This document shows positions 8,836 to 17,900 of a stretch of DNA of 33,867 bases, piece after piece. A program made the position numbers and the translations under genes. This stretch comes from Ktedonobacterales bacterium (GTDB lineage: Bacteria; Chloroflexota; Ktedonobacteria; Ktedonobacterales; JADMIN01). The notes beneath the pieces were generated by a model. The model ran no database searches. It had not been told where the DNA came from and saw nothing but the letters and a program-made list of their open reading frames with translations. Each line of letters starts with the position of its first letter. Positions within the stretch are counted from its first letter, which is position 1. The DNA lies in contig JAICVS010000036.1 of NCBI GenBank assembly GCA_025935195.1, positions 1 to 33,867 on the forward strand, given 5' to 3'.

Positions 8836-10242
8836 TCAATCGCGCCGCGCCACCACCCGCACGGCGAAGCGCGCCTCCGGCTCCGGGAAGGGGTTGACCA
8901 CGCGCCGCAGCTCGTAGTCTGGCGGATCCAGTGCCAGTTCCACATGACGCAGCGTCGCCGCCACCGTCGTCATCATCAGCGCATCCACCAATCCGGCGCC
9001 CACGCACGAATGCGACCCCAGCCCGAAGCGCACCAGCATCCCCGCCTGCCGGTGCTCGTTGCGCGGCTCGCTGTAGCGATCAAGGTCAAACGCATACGGC
9101 TCCGCAAAGACCTCCGGCAGGAAGTGGCAGACCGAGACGGCCCACAGCGTCACCGTACCCGCTGCCAGTTCATAGCCCGCGAACTCGAACGGCTCCGCCA
9201 CTACGCGCGGTGTCGCCAGCGCGATGGGGTACAGGCGCATAGACTCTAGCGCCGCCGCCCGCAGCAGCTTCGCGTGGAAGAGCGCCCGCGCATCCGCTGT
9301 GCTGCTGGCAAAGAGTGCGTCTACCTCCGGCCGCACCCGCGCCAACGCCTCTGGGTGGCGCAGCAGCCCATACAGCAGGAAGGCACAGGCCGGAGCGCCG
9401 TAGAGCAGGCTGTTGCTATAGACCATCTGCGCGTTGGCGATCACGTCCTCGTCCGCGAACGGGCGGCCCTCGGCATCCGTCGCCGCCAGCAGCAGGTCCA
9501 CGAAGTCGGCATCGCGCCCCGCGCCCGGCAGCTCCGCCCGGTGCGCCGCCACGACCTCACGCATGAAGGCCAACATGCGCCGCTTGGCGAGCAGATAGTG
9601 CGGGAATCGGGCCATCACGGCCGGATACGCGCCCAGCCCCGCGCCCACCGAATAGCGCGCGAACGTCACCGCGTCGCCCAGCAGCTCACCCAGCGGCCGG
9701 TTCGCCATCGCCAGGCCGAGCTGCTCACCCACCAGCCGGTGCATCGTCTCCAGCACGCGCAGCCGCTGCCCCGGCCGCCACTCGCGCGCGATATGGTCCG
9801 CCGTTGCCAGCATGCGCGGTGCGTAGCTGGCCAGCGCCTCGTGCGTGAAGCCGGCCTTGATCGTGCGGCGCAGATGCGTATGACGCGCGCCGTCCGTCGC
9901 GATCGGATAGTTCGCCGACGCAAGCTGGCCGGCCAGCCGCGCGTAGATCGGCTTGTTGTCGAGATACCGCTCGCCCTCATGCGGCAGGAAGCGGTTCGCC
10001 TCCGGCCCGGCCAGCACCGTATAGCCGCGCCCTGGCCCCGCCGTGCGGAAGACCGGCCCCAACTCGTGATACGAGCGCACGAAGAACGCCAGCGGGTTGA
10101 CGAGCAGATCGACCGCGTTGGCGATCAGCGGCAGGCCCGGCGCCATCGGCACAACCGCGCGGCTCACTGGGCGGACGCGCGAACGCATACGGAAACGGGA
10201 ATCGGCTGGGGCAAGGGGACGGGTCGCGATGGTCTGAAGCAT
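8836..10242 (-). CDS. Cytochrome P450
   Basis: ExxR motif (ALESMRLYP) and heme-binding FGLGSHSCVGAGL; I-helix-like region less clear. Start MLQTIATRPLAPADSRF at 10242. Confidence 0.95.
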   Translation of the reverse strand: MLQTIATRPLAPADSRFRMRSRVRPVSRAVVPMAPGLPLIANAVDLLVNPLAFFVRSYHELGPVFRTAGPGRGYTVLAGPEANRFLPHEGERYLDNKPIYARLAGQLASANYPIATDGARHTHLRRTIKAGFTHEALASYAPRMLATADHIAREWRPGQRLRVLETMHRLVGEQLGLAMANRPLGELLGDAVTFARYSVGAGLGAYPAVMARFPHYLLAKRRMLAFMREVVAAHRAELPGAGRDADFVDLLLAATDAEGRPFADEDVIANAQMVYSNSLLYGAPACAFLLYGLLRHPEALARVRPEVDALFASSTADARALFHAKLLRAAALESMRLYPIALATPRVVAEPFEFAGYELAAGTVTLWAVSVCHFLPEVFAEPYAFDLDRYSEPRNEHRQAGMLVRFGLGSHSCVGAGLVDALMMTTVAATLRHVELALDPPDYELRRVVNPFPEPEARFAVRVVARRD

Positions 10243-10275
10243 CGTCGGGCTCTCCTCTGCGTGGGCGGCCGCCTC

Positions 10276-10323
10276 GCATGCCTGCTCACATGCTTGATCG
10301 CATGCCTGGAGGCGTGCTCGCTG
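10276..10323. repeat. Imperfect 12-bp tandem repeat upstream of P450 start
   Basis: gcatgcctgctc / acatgcttgatc / gcatgcctggag / gcgtgctcgctg. Confidence 0.6.
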
Positions 10324-10585
10324 TCCTGCACTCGATGGTATGAACAGTAGACGATAGGAATTCGCAATAACACAAGAGCGCAAGAGCGCAACCGGGCAAT
10401 TTCGCCGGCCATGCTGATTCTTCACAGTCCGCCATTGCGGACTGGGCGGCCGCGGGGCCATCCCGGCGCGATTGCCATCGCCGGCCGGAGCGGGCAAGCG
10501 AGTGCGAAATGGTAGAATAGGCGCGGACGCGCATCAGATTTGGCTGGCGCGAAACAGTGGAAGACGGCGCGGGGAGGAGCGGGAC

Positions 10586-11350
10586 ATGGTGGACGGCGCG
10601 CTACCGGTGGTCGGCCAGATGGTTGGCGTGGTGCGGGCAATCTATCGCTATCCGGTCAAGTCCATGCGCGGCGAGGCGCTTGATGCGGCGCGCATTGGCT
10701 GGCACGGCATACCGGGTGACCGCCGCTACGCCTTCGTGCGGGCCGAGAATCGCTCCGCTTTCCCCTGGCTGACGGCGCGACAGGTGCCCGAGCTGCTGCT
10801 CTACACGCCCGCGCTGGATGATCCCGCCCACCCGGCCGGCTCGCCGGTCCGTGTGCGTACACCGGAGGGAGCGGAATATGCCGCCGGCAGCGAGGAGCTG
10901 CATGCCGACATCGCCCGCCGCTACCCGCGCCCGTTCCACCTGCTGCGCCTGGGCATCGGTGCCTTCGACAACGCCCCACTCTCGCTGATCACCACCGGCA
11001 CGCTCGGCGCGCTGGGCGACGCGCTCGGCATGGAGCTGCTGCCGCCGCGCTTCCGCCCCAATCTCGTGATCGAGACGCCGGACGGCGAGCAATTCCCAGA
11101 GGAACGCTGGGTTGGGCACGTGCTGGACGTCGGCGATGGCGCGGAGGGCGCCCGGCTGCGTGTCACCGAGCATGACACGCGCTGCAAGATGATCACGCTC
11201 GACCCTGAGACGGCGCGGGCCGAGCCGCGCGTGTTAGAGGAGGTGGTGCGCTCGCGCGACGAGTGCGCCGGCGTCTACTGCCTGCCTGCGCGGCTGGGCG
11301 TGATCCGCGTCGGCCAGCCCGTGCGCCTCATCTCCGACGCCGATGTGTGA
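10586..11350 (+). CDS. MOSC domain-containing protein
   Basis: VRAIYRYPVKSMRGEALDAARIGWHGIPGDRRYAFV (MOSC N-terminal beta-barrel) and downstream GDGAEGARLRVTEHDTRCKMITLDPETA...GVYCLPARLGVIRVGQPVRL. RBS ggggaggagc before ATG 10586. Confidence 0.9.
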   Translation: MVDGALPVVGQMVGVVRAIYRYPVKSMRGEALDAARIGWHGIPGDRRYAFVRAENRSAFPWLTARQVPELLLYTPALDDPAHPAGSPVRVRTPEGAEYAAGSEELHADIARRYPRPFHLLRLGIGAFDNAPLSLITTGTLGALGDALGMELLPPRFRPNLVIETPDGEQFPEERWVGHVLDVGDGAEGARLRVTEHDTRCKMITLDPETARAEPRVLEEVVRSRDECAGVYCLPARLGVIRVGQPVRLISDADV

Positions 11351-11469
11351 GCGACATGACCATCTATCCAACGCCAGTGGCAGTGGTAGCGTGCCGCCGC
11401 TGCGCCGTCCGCGATTGTAGCACGCACGGCATGCGGCGCGGCTGGATGCGGCGCTTGCTCTAGGGAAGT

Positions 11470-11691
11470 TCACTCATGATGCGGACGAAGAATGAGCGGG
11501 CGACCATCCACATTCGGGACGACGATCCGGCCCGCGTCGTAACGTGCAATGATTGCCTGTATGACTAGGAAGAGGCTGGAGCCGAAGAGGCGATGAGAGT
11601 CTTCCATGCGCAACTCTTCCATAATCGCTACTAGCAAAATGTCCCTGAAACGCATGGTCGGGGACGTTTTGCTAACTTTGTGCTGGCTCAT
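11470..11691 (-). CDS. Small hypothetical protein (73 aa)
   Basis: ATG 11691 overlaps the stop of the upstream 53-aa ORF (ATGA). Contains a hydrophobic stretch LFGSSLFLVIQAIIARY. Confidence 0.4.
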   Translation of the reverse strand: MSQHKVSKTSPTMRFRDILLVAIMEELRMEDSHRLFGSSLFLVIQAIIARYDAGRIVVPNVDGRPLILRPHHE

Positions 11692-11849
11692 TTACAGAAC
11701 GGACATCCCTCTCCTGTCTGTGAGATGGCAAGGGCAATCGTCGCTGCCAGCAGCATTATCAGCACCATGGTAGCATACCAGATGCGCGGGTTCACGGTAT
11801 CAATGGATCGGTTCATAGCATACCAGATGTGCCGTATGCTCCGCTTCAC
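11688..11849 (-). CDS. Small single-pass membrane peptide (53 aa) with C-terminal CPFCK
   Basis: Below the ORF-track cutoff; read by hand: GTG start 11849 behind AAAGGAG, (M)KRSIRHIWYAMNRSIDTVNPRIWYATMVLIMLLAATIALAISQTGEGCPFCK*. Confidence 0.5.
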   Translation of the reverse strand: MKRSIRHIWYAMNRSIDTVNPRIWYATMVLIMLLAATIALAISQTGEGCPFCK

Positions 11850-11934
11850 CAGTCGCTCCTTTCGAGATGAGGAAAGCCCTACCCTTGTCGTTACTAGGAT
11901 AGGGCTTCGATGTGCTCAGGTCAAGCTATCGCAG

Positions 11935-13164
11935 CTACCAGTAGATACAACTCGGAATACCCTCGTTGTACTGGATATTAAAGCTGCTGTTGGGATAAGT
12001 TGGCGGGCCTTCGGTGGTGAAGTCATAAACCGTATTGCACCCGCTGGAGTTGTAGTAGTTCACCGGCCAAATGCCGGGAATGCTCCCGATCCCGTAGAGC
12101 GTGCCAGCCACGATGGCCCGGCAAAACTCCCACAGGATCATCCCAAAGTCGGATTGCCCACTCAGGCTGCCGTTTGGATACTCTGCGATACACTCAGCAG
12201 AGTTCTGGTATGGCCCTGGCGAGTCTGCTGAGGTAAAGTAGTCGCCAGTGGTCTGATCGCTGATGGACGTGCCAGACTGCCAAGCGATGACATCAAGCAG
12301 ATTGCCCGCGAGCGGGGCAAACACAAGGCCATTCTTAGTGAACTTCTGCTGGGTGCAGGACGGCCACACGGACCCCGTATTCTCGTGGAATAGGAACGCC
12401 AAGCCCACGTCTAGTGAGCCAGTAATGGCGACACCTGCTTGTATCAACCCCGGCCCTGAGAGGGGGTGGAGGAAGTCACAGTTCTTTGTGCCATTGCCGC
12501 CACCCACACCGGCCCAGATGTCCGCTTCGTGGTTATCGCCCGGATGGAGATTGGTTGGGACATGGACGTACCCCGTGCCCTCAGTCACGGTGCCGCAGTA
12601 GTTGTACTGAATGCATGGCTCGCAGAACTGACCGATTCCGCAGGGCATGTCATTGCTCTGCACGTCTGTACCCCATCCAGTCCACTTATTTTGGATGACT
12701 GGACCGACGTATGCGCTACCCACTGCGTTCGCGCCCGCGACAACTGGCTGACCATTGTGGTAGTGGTAGACGCTCTCACAGTAGTGGTGCTTCATGTTAT
12801 GCACCACTGTCGCCCATTCCCGCACGCTGCCGAACTGCGCAGGCATCGGCAGACCGAAATGCGCAAGCTCTGCCGGGCTGAACGTTGCCGGGTCGCGTCC
12901 TACTGCCTCATCAGCGGGGCTAAAGCAGTTGGCCTCTCGATGCACAGGCCCATCCGCATCACCCTTCATCGGAATATGTGCGCCGGCATCAGGACCGATA
13001 TTGATGGTCTCTGTCCCATCCGCATTCGGTGTCGCAAATGAAGGTGGTGTGATGGGAGGAGCTGCCTGAACGGGTGATCTCCCACGATACATACCGACTC
13101 CAAGGACGACGAGCAGTAAACGCGCCACTACGATAAGCCGCGATCCTCTGCCAAGCCGTTGCAT
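11935..13164 (-). CDS. Secreted eqolisin-like (peptidase G1 / PF01828-type) protein
   Basis: N-terminal signal/TM; EADIWAGVGGGNGTKN...GPGLIQAGVAITGSL (cf. SGP AWVGIDGD...AILQTG, catalytic Gln) and YQNSAECIAEYPNGSLSGQSDFG (cf. SGP NAEFIIED..., catalytic Glu). Confidence 0.65.
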   Translation of the reverse strand: MQRLGRGSRLIVVARLLLVVLGVGMYRGRSPVQAAPPITPPSFATPNADGTETINIGPDAGAHIPMKGDADGPVHREANCFSPADEAVGRDPATFSPAELAHFGLPMPAQFGSVREWATVVHNMKHHYCESVYHYHNGQPVVAGANAVGSAYVGPVIQNKWTGWGTDVQSNDMPCGIGQFCEPCIQYNYCGTVTEGTGYVHVPTNLHPGDNHEADIWAGVGGGNGTKNCDFLHPLSGPGLIQAGVAITGSLDVGLAFLFHENTGSVWPSCTQQKFTKNGLVFAPLAGNLLDVIAWQSGTSISDQTTGDYFTSADSPGPYQNSAECIAEYPNGSLSGQSDFGMILWEFCRAIVAGTLYGIGSIPGIWPVNYYNSSGCNTVYDFTTEGPPTYPNSSFNIQYNEGIPSCIYW

Positions 13165-13413
13165 AGGTATGAGCGCCTTTCACTTCGCCGCCGAACTCTG
13201 CTGTAGCAGTGCGGCAAGTATACTCTGCCATTGGAAAGATCGCAATATACTTCCTGTGGATGGAGTGCCTGTTTTGAGAGAGATGGGAGCGGTGTCATCG
13301 AGCCGCGTAATGCCGCGTGAGGAGATGGTCAGATATAATGCCGATACCAAAGGCAGTGACCATGAACAACTGAACAGGCGGAGCGGCACGATGCGCTCCG
13401 GGGAGGCGCGGCC

Positions 13414-15162
13414 ATGACGCGAACCGAGATCGAGCGGACGACACGGGTGACGGATCGCGCGGCAATCCAGGGGAGCTACGTGAGCGGGACGAGCGACACG
13501 CCGCTGCTGGGCATGACCATCGGCGACGCCTTCGACGCCACCGTGGCGCGCTTTGCCGACCGCGAGGCGCTGGTCTCGCGCCAGCAGAATCTGCGCTACA
13601 CCTGGTCCGAGCTACGCGCCGAGGTGGACCGTTGCGCGCGTGGACTGCTGGCGCTGGGCATCCGCAAGGGCGACCGTGTGGGCATCTGGGCGCCGAATCG
13701 CGCCGAGTGGGCGATCACGCAGTTCGCCACCGCCAAGATCGGCGCCATCCTCGTCAACATCAACCCGGCCTACCGGCTGCACGAGCTGGAGTACGCGCTG
13801 AACCAGTCCGGCTGCTCGGCGCTGGTGACGGCGCCCAACTTCCGCACGACGAGCTACCTGGAGATGCTGGCGGCGCTCTGCCCGGAGTTGGAGCGATCCG
13901 CGCCGGGCCACCTCGATGCGCACCGTGTCCCGCACCTGCGCCACGTCATCCGCCTGGGCGACGAGCGCACGCGGGGTATGTGGGTCTGGGGCGAGGTGAT
14001 GGAGCGCGCCAAGGAGGTCGCGCCGGAGGAGCTGGCCGCGCGGCAGGCGGAGCAGGAGTTCGACGATCCGATCAACATCCAGTACACCAGCGGCACCACC
14101 GGCAACCCCAAGGGCGCGACGCTCAGCCACCACAACATCCTCAACAATGGCTACTTTGTGGCGCGGCTGCAAGGCTTCACCGAGCGCGACCGGCTCTGCA
14201 TCCCGGTCCCCCTCTACCATTGCTTCGGCATGGTGATGGGCAATCTCGGCTGCATGACGCACGGCGCGGCGATGGTCTACCCGGCGGAGGCGTTCGAGCC
14301 GGTGGCCGTGCTCGAGACGGTGCAGGCGGAGCGCTGCACGGCGCTCTACGGCGTACCGACGATGTTCATCGCCGAGCTGAACGTGCCGGACTTCGACCGC
14401 TACGACCTGACCTCGCTGCGCACCGGCGTGATGGCCGGCTCGCCCTGCCCCGTCGAGGTGATGCGCCAGGTGATTGACAAGATGCACATGGGCGAGGTCG
14501 AGATCTGCTACGGCATGACCGAGACCAGCCCGGTCTCCTTCCAATCACGCCTGAACGATCCGCTGCAAAAGCGCGTGGCGACGGTGGGGCAGATTCACCC
14601 GCATGTCGAGGTGAAGGTCGTGGACGCGGCGACGGGGCAGGTGGTGCCGCGCGGCGAGCCGGGCGAGCTGCTGACGCGCGGCTACTCGGTGATGCTGGGC
14701 TACTGGGCCAACGAGGAGGCCACACGCGCGGCCATAGACGCAGCGCGCTGGATGCACACCGGCGATCTGGCGACAATGGACGAGGACGGCTACGTCAACA
14801 TCGTTGGCCGGCTCAAGGACATGGTGATCCGCGGCGGCGAGAACGTCTACCCGCGCGAGGTGGAGGAGTTCCTGTACTCGCACCCGAAGGTGGCGGACGT
14901 GCAGGTGATCGGCTTGCCGGATGCGAAGTACGGCGAGGAGCTGATGGCCTGGGTCAAGCTGAAGGAGGGGCAGACGGCGACGGCCGAGGAGATGCAAGCG
15001 TTCTGCCGCGGCCAGATCGCCACCTTCAAGATTCCGCGCTACTGGAAGTTCGTGGATGCCTACCCGATGACGGTGACGGGCAAGATCCAAAAGTTCCTGA
15101 TGCGGCAGACGTCCATTGACGAGCTGGGCCTGCACGGCGCGGCGAACGCGCCGACGGCATAG
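13414..15162 (+). CDS. AMP-binding acyl-CoA synthetase (FadD/ACSF2-like)
   Basis: [104 protein letters not shown]. Confidence 0.97.
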   Translation: MTRTEIERTTRVTDRAAIQGSYVSGTSDTPLLGMTIGDAFDATVARFADREALVSRQQNLRYTWSELRAEVDRCARGLLALGIRKGDRVGIWAPNRAEWAITQFATAKIGAILVNINPAYRLHELEYALNQSGCSALVTAPNFRTTSYLEMLAALCPELERSAPGHLDAHRVPHLRHVIRLGDERTRGMWVWGEVMERAKEVAPEELAARQAEQEFDDPINIQYTSGTTGNPKGATLSHHNILNNGYFVARLQGFTERDRLCIPVPLYHCFGMVMGNLGCMTHGAAMVYPAEAFEPVAVLETVQAERCTALYGVPTMFIAELNVPDFDRYDLTSLRTGVMAGSPCPVEVMRQVIDKMHMGEVEICYGMTETSPVSFQSRLNDPLQKRVATVGQIHPHVEVKVVDAATGQVVPRGEPGELLTRGYSVMLGYWANEEATRAAIDAARWMHTGDLATMDEDGYVNIVGRLKDMVIRGGENVYPREVEEFLYSHPKVADVQVIGLPDAKYGEELMAWVKLKEGQTATAEEMQAFCRGQIATFKIPRYWKFVDAYPMTVTGKIQKFLMRQTSIDELGLHGAANAPTA

Positions 15163-15171
15163 GGCATTGCG

Positions 15172-16554
15172 ATGTGGCGCGCAACCCATCTCGTCCGTGG
15201 CATGTGGCGCCGGCGCTGGGGCGCCGCTCTAGCTGCCGGAGCGGCGCTCTCTGCGCTGGCGCTGCCGCCGCGCGTCGCCTTCGTGCCACGCCCCGCGCTG
15301 GCGCTGGCGTTGGCCGCGCTGGGTGGCGCGGCGCTGCTCTGGCCGTGGCGCAGCCGGGTCCGCGTCGTCGCGCATGGTCTCGGCGCGGCGCTGCTCTGGG
15401 GCGTGATCGCGTGGTGCGCGCTCAGCCAGCCTGCGCCGCTCACCCGCCCCGTGGCCTTCTCCTGGAGCCTGCGCGCCCTACCCGTCGCCCTGCTGGCCGG
15501 CGCGTGGCTGCTGATGCGGCTGCCGCGACGCTGGCAGCGCGGCGCCGTCGCCGCGCTCGCCTTACCCACTGTGAGCGGGCTGGGGCTGGTGGCCTGGGCC
15601 AGCCCGCCGCAGCCACCCGACTTCATGCCCTACTACGTCGCGGTGGATTCGCGGGGCGTCGTCTACGCCAGTGACCAGCAGGCGCCGGTCATCCGCGTCT
15701 TCGGCCCGGATGGGGCGCTGCGGGCGAAGATTCGTCCCGGCCTCGCCAGCCTGCGCGACACGCCGAATGCCGGACTCTATCCACCCGGACCGTACAACGA
15801 TCCCGACCAGATCGGCGTGCCGCGCGCCGCCACGGGGACGGGCGCTGTCTCCGGCCGGCTCCAGCCGTGGGCGCCAGGAACGGACGACTTCTGGTTCTGC
15901 GGCCTCGCCGTCGGCCCCGGTGATCGCCTGTACGTGGTGGACTGGATGCGCGGCCGGCTGCTGCGCTTCGCGCCGGATGGGCGGCTGGAGCTGCGCGTTC
16001 CCCTGCCCGCGTCGTACCACCCCTCGCTGGGCTGTGTCACCACCGGCGGCGGGCGGCTCTATCTCGGCGACGAGTCCGGCGCCATCCTCGTGTTCGATGA
16101 TACGGGCGGCGTAACAGGGCGCATCGCGCTGCCGGAGGCGATTGTCGGCGGCGTCAGCCTCACGCCAGATGGGCGGACGCTCTATGCCCTGGCGCGCACT
16201 CGCGTCTACGCCGTGGCGACGGCGAGCGGGCGCGTCACGTCCTGGCCGCTGCCCGCGCCGTCTGGCGCGCTCGGCCAGCCCTACCAGGCGATCCTCGCGC
16301 TCGGCAACCGCGTGCTGATCGCCAATCTCCAGGCGCGGCGCGTGGACGCCTATACGCCGACGGGCGCGGTGCTGCCGGCCATTGGCTTACCCGGCGTGCT
16401 GCCGGGGCAGTTCGGTCAGGTCGGCGGGCTGGCGCGCGACGCTGCCGGCCAGGTCTACGTCGCCGACGTGGACCACCGCGCGCTCCAGCGCTTCGACTCC
16501 GCGGGCGCGGTCAACGCGCTGATCTGGAGCCCCGACGACGACGAGATTGACTGA
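15172..16554 (+). CDS. Membrane protein with N-terminal TM helices and NHL-type beta-propeller
   Basis: N-terminal hydrophobic helices, then propeller-like blades (YYVAVDSRGVVYASDQQAPVIRVFGPDGAL; GDRLYVVDWMRGRLLRFAPDGRL; AAGQVYVADVDHRALQRFDSAG). Starts 10 nt after the acyl-CoA synthetase stop. Confidence 0.8.
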   Translation: MWRATHLVRGMWRRRWGAALAAGAALSALALPPRVAFVPRPALALALAALGGAALLWPWRSRVRVVAHGLGAALLWGVIAWCALSQPAPLTRPVAFSWSLRALPVALLAGAWLLMRLPRRWQRGAVAALALPTVSGLGLVAWASPPQPPDFMPYYVAVDSRGVVYASDQQAPVIRVFGPDGALRAKIRPGLASLRDTPNAGLYPPGPYNDPDQIGVPRAATGTGAVSGRLQPWAPGTDDFWFCGLAVGPGDRLYVVDWMRGRLLRFAPDGRLELRVPLPASYHPSLGCVTTGGGRLYLGDESGAILVFDDTGGVTGRIALPEAIVGGVSLTPDGRTLYALARTRVYAVATASGRVTSWPLPAPSGALGQPYQAILALGNRVLIANLQARRVDAYTPTGAVLPAIGLPGVLPGQFGQVGGLARDAAGQVYVADVDHRALQRFDSAGAVNALIWSPDDDEID

Positions 16555-16559
16555 GCGGC

Positions 16560-16874
16560 TCAACTCGCGTTCGCGTCCGCGTCTTCGTCCTCGTCGTCCG
16601 AGCCTTCGAGCGGCTCGATCTTCTTCACCCGCACGGTGTAGCCGCTGGCGGCGCTCTTGATGCCCGCCGCCAGCACCCGATTCACCACGTCCGCACCGGT
16701 CTTCGAGAAGTCGTGAGCCGGCGCGTCCATGCCCTCGATGTAGAGCTTGACGCGCATGGTGATGCCCTTTTTGATCGCGCTCACCTGCTCGTCGTCGGAC
16801 GCGGACGCCTGTTCCGGCGCCGCAGCCGGCGGCGTCTGTCCCTTATCGGGAGTCGATGCTTGTCCACTGTCCAT
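16560..16874 (-). CDS. Small hypothetical protein with acidic tail (104 aa)
   Basis: MDSGQASTPDKGQ...MRVKLYIEGMDAPAHDFSKTGADVVNRVLAAGIKSAASGYTVRVKKIEPLEGSDDEDEDADANAS; RBS gaggtgag before ATG. Confidence 0.7.
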   Translation of the reverse strand: MDSGQASTPDKGQTPPAAAPEQASASDDEQVSAIKKGITMRVKLYIEGMDAPAHDFSKTGADVVNRVLAAGIKSAASGYTVRVKKIEPLEGSDDEDEDADANAS

Positions 16875-17562
16875 TTTGTCTCACCTCGATGTGTATGATG
16901 GGGTGAATTTCCCACAGCGTCGCGCGCGTCTGATTCAGTTGCTCCGGGTGCTCCTGATCCATCATCAGCCATCCGCTGATGCGCACCTGCTTGCCTTTGA
17001 GCGCCGAGAGCGCGCTACTTGTCCACCCCGCGCGGATGGCGTCCACGCGCGGCGTCACCTCGATCACCATCGCATGGCTCTTCGCGTCGCCGGGATTCGC
17101 CGCCAGCCACACATGGTAGTCGCGGAAGTCTACCGCGTGGCAGTTGGGCGACTCAGTGCCCTCGTGGCGCAGATCGAGAATGTAGCCCGTGGTGCGGACG
17201 GCGATGCCCTCATCCTGTGCCACCGCGGCGCGATCGGCGGACGACCAGTTGACACGCTGCTTTCGCTCGATCCCTTGCGGCCAGGTCAGACCAAGCAGCG
17301 TGCTGAGTGTCACGTCGTGATACGCGCCGCCCTCGCCGTCGTCTATGCGGTTCTTGCGCGTGTTGAGCTGCGCGTCGCCGCCGTCGCCGGTGGGCGGGCA
17401 GCCCTGGAAGGTCTTGTCCACCGGCGCGGGATGCGCCGCGCCCGTCGGAAAGCCGCCCGACGTCGAGGTCTGCTGCCCGCTCGTCCCGCCGCCACAGGCC
17501 GCCAACACGACCACGACTAACAGCGCCAGCGAGACGGAGAAACGCTGCACTCGCCACATCCG
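16843..17562 (-). CDS. Lipoprotein with OB-fold-like C-terminal region
   Basis: MWRVQRFSVSLALLVVVVLAACGGGTSG (lipobox LAAC); conserved-looking block GKQVRISGWLMMDQEHPEQLNQTRATLWEIHPIIHIEV. Family assignment is by impression only. Confidence 0.7.
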   Translation of the reverse strand, partial: RMWRVQRFSVSLALLVVVVLAACGGGTSGQQTSTSGGFPTGAAHPAPVDKTFQGCPPTGDGGDAQLNTRKNRIDDGEGGAYHDVTLSTLLGLTWPQGIERKQRVNWSSADRAAVAQDEGIAVRTTGYILDLRHEGTESPNCHAVDFRDYHVWLAANPGDAKSHAMVIEVTPRVDAIRAGWTSSALSALKGKQVRISGWLMMDQEHPEQLNQTRATLWEIHPIIHIEVRQNGQWTSIDSR

Positions 17563-17690
17563 CGTCCGTCCTTCCCATATCGCCCGCCCGCATCGCACGC
17601 TCGATGGTATGCTCGCACATCTTTACTCGGCGTCGAGCGCGGGTACAGCATAGCGCGTACTGGGCGCGCGGCGCAAGGCAGGATATGACC

Positions 17691-17727
17691 GGCAATGTTG
17701 ACCGCGGCAGTCAACATTGCCGTTTTT
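17691..17727 (+). terminator. Perfect 12-bp hairpin followed by T-run
   Basis: GGCAATGTTGAC-cgcggca-GTCAACATTGCC then gttttt. No annotated + strand gene ends just upstream, so a terminator role is uncertain. Confidence 0.45.
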
Positions 17728-17900
17728 GCCGCTTTTTGGCCATGTGTCAGGGGCTCCCTCCTCGCGGATGCCGAATTCAAGCCCTGTGCCGGGGATCAGC
17801 AACGTGACGTTTGGTGTTCTGGGTGGCAAAAACGGCAACGTCGCGGCAAGAAACGGCAAGAAACGGCAAGAAGTGGCACGGTGGGCGGCAAAAACGGCAA
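17717..17900. repeat. Cluster of GGCAAAAACGGCAA copies and GGCAAGAAAC tandem repeats
   Basis: ggcaaaaacggcaa at 17825-17838 and 17887-17900, exact inverted copy at 17717-17730; ggcaagaaac tandem at 17845-17854, 17855-17864 and ggcaagaagt 17865-17874. Confidence 0.8.

Noticed and set aside
9274-10350. 358-aa plus-strand ORF
   Set aside because: Antisense to the cytochrome P450, which has clear ExxR and heme motifs.
13612-14544. 310-aa minus-strand ORF
   Set aside because: Antisense to the acyl-CoA synthetase; no motif support.
17845-17900. Possible CRISPR array (GGCAAGAAAC repeats)
   Set aside because: 10-bp units are directly abutting with no spacers, and no cas genes are nearby; a simple tandem repeat fits better.
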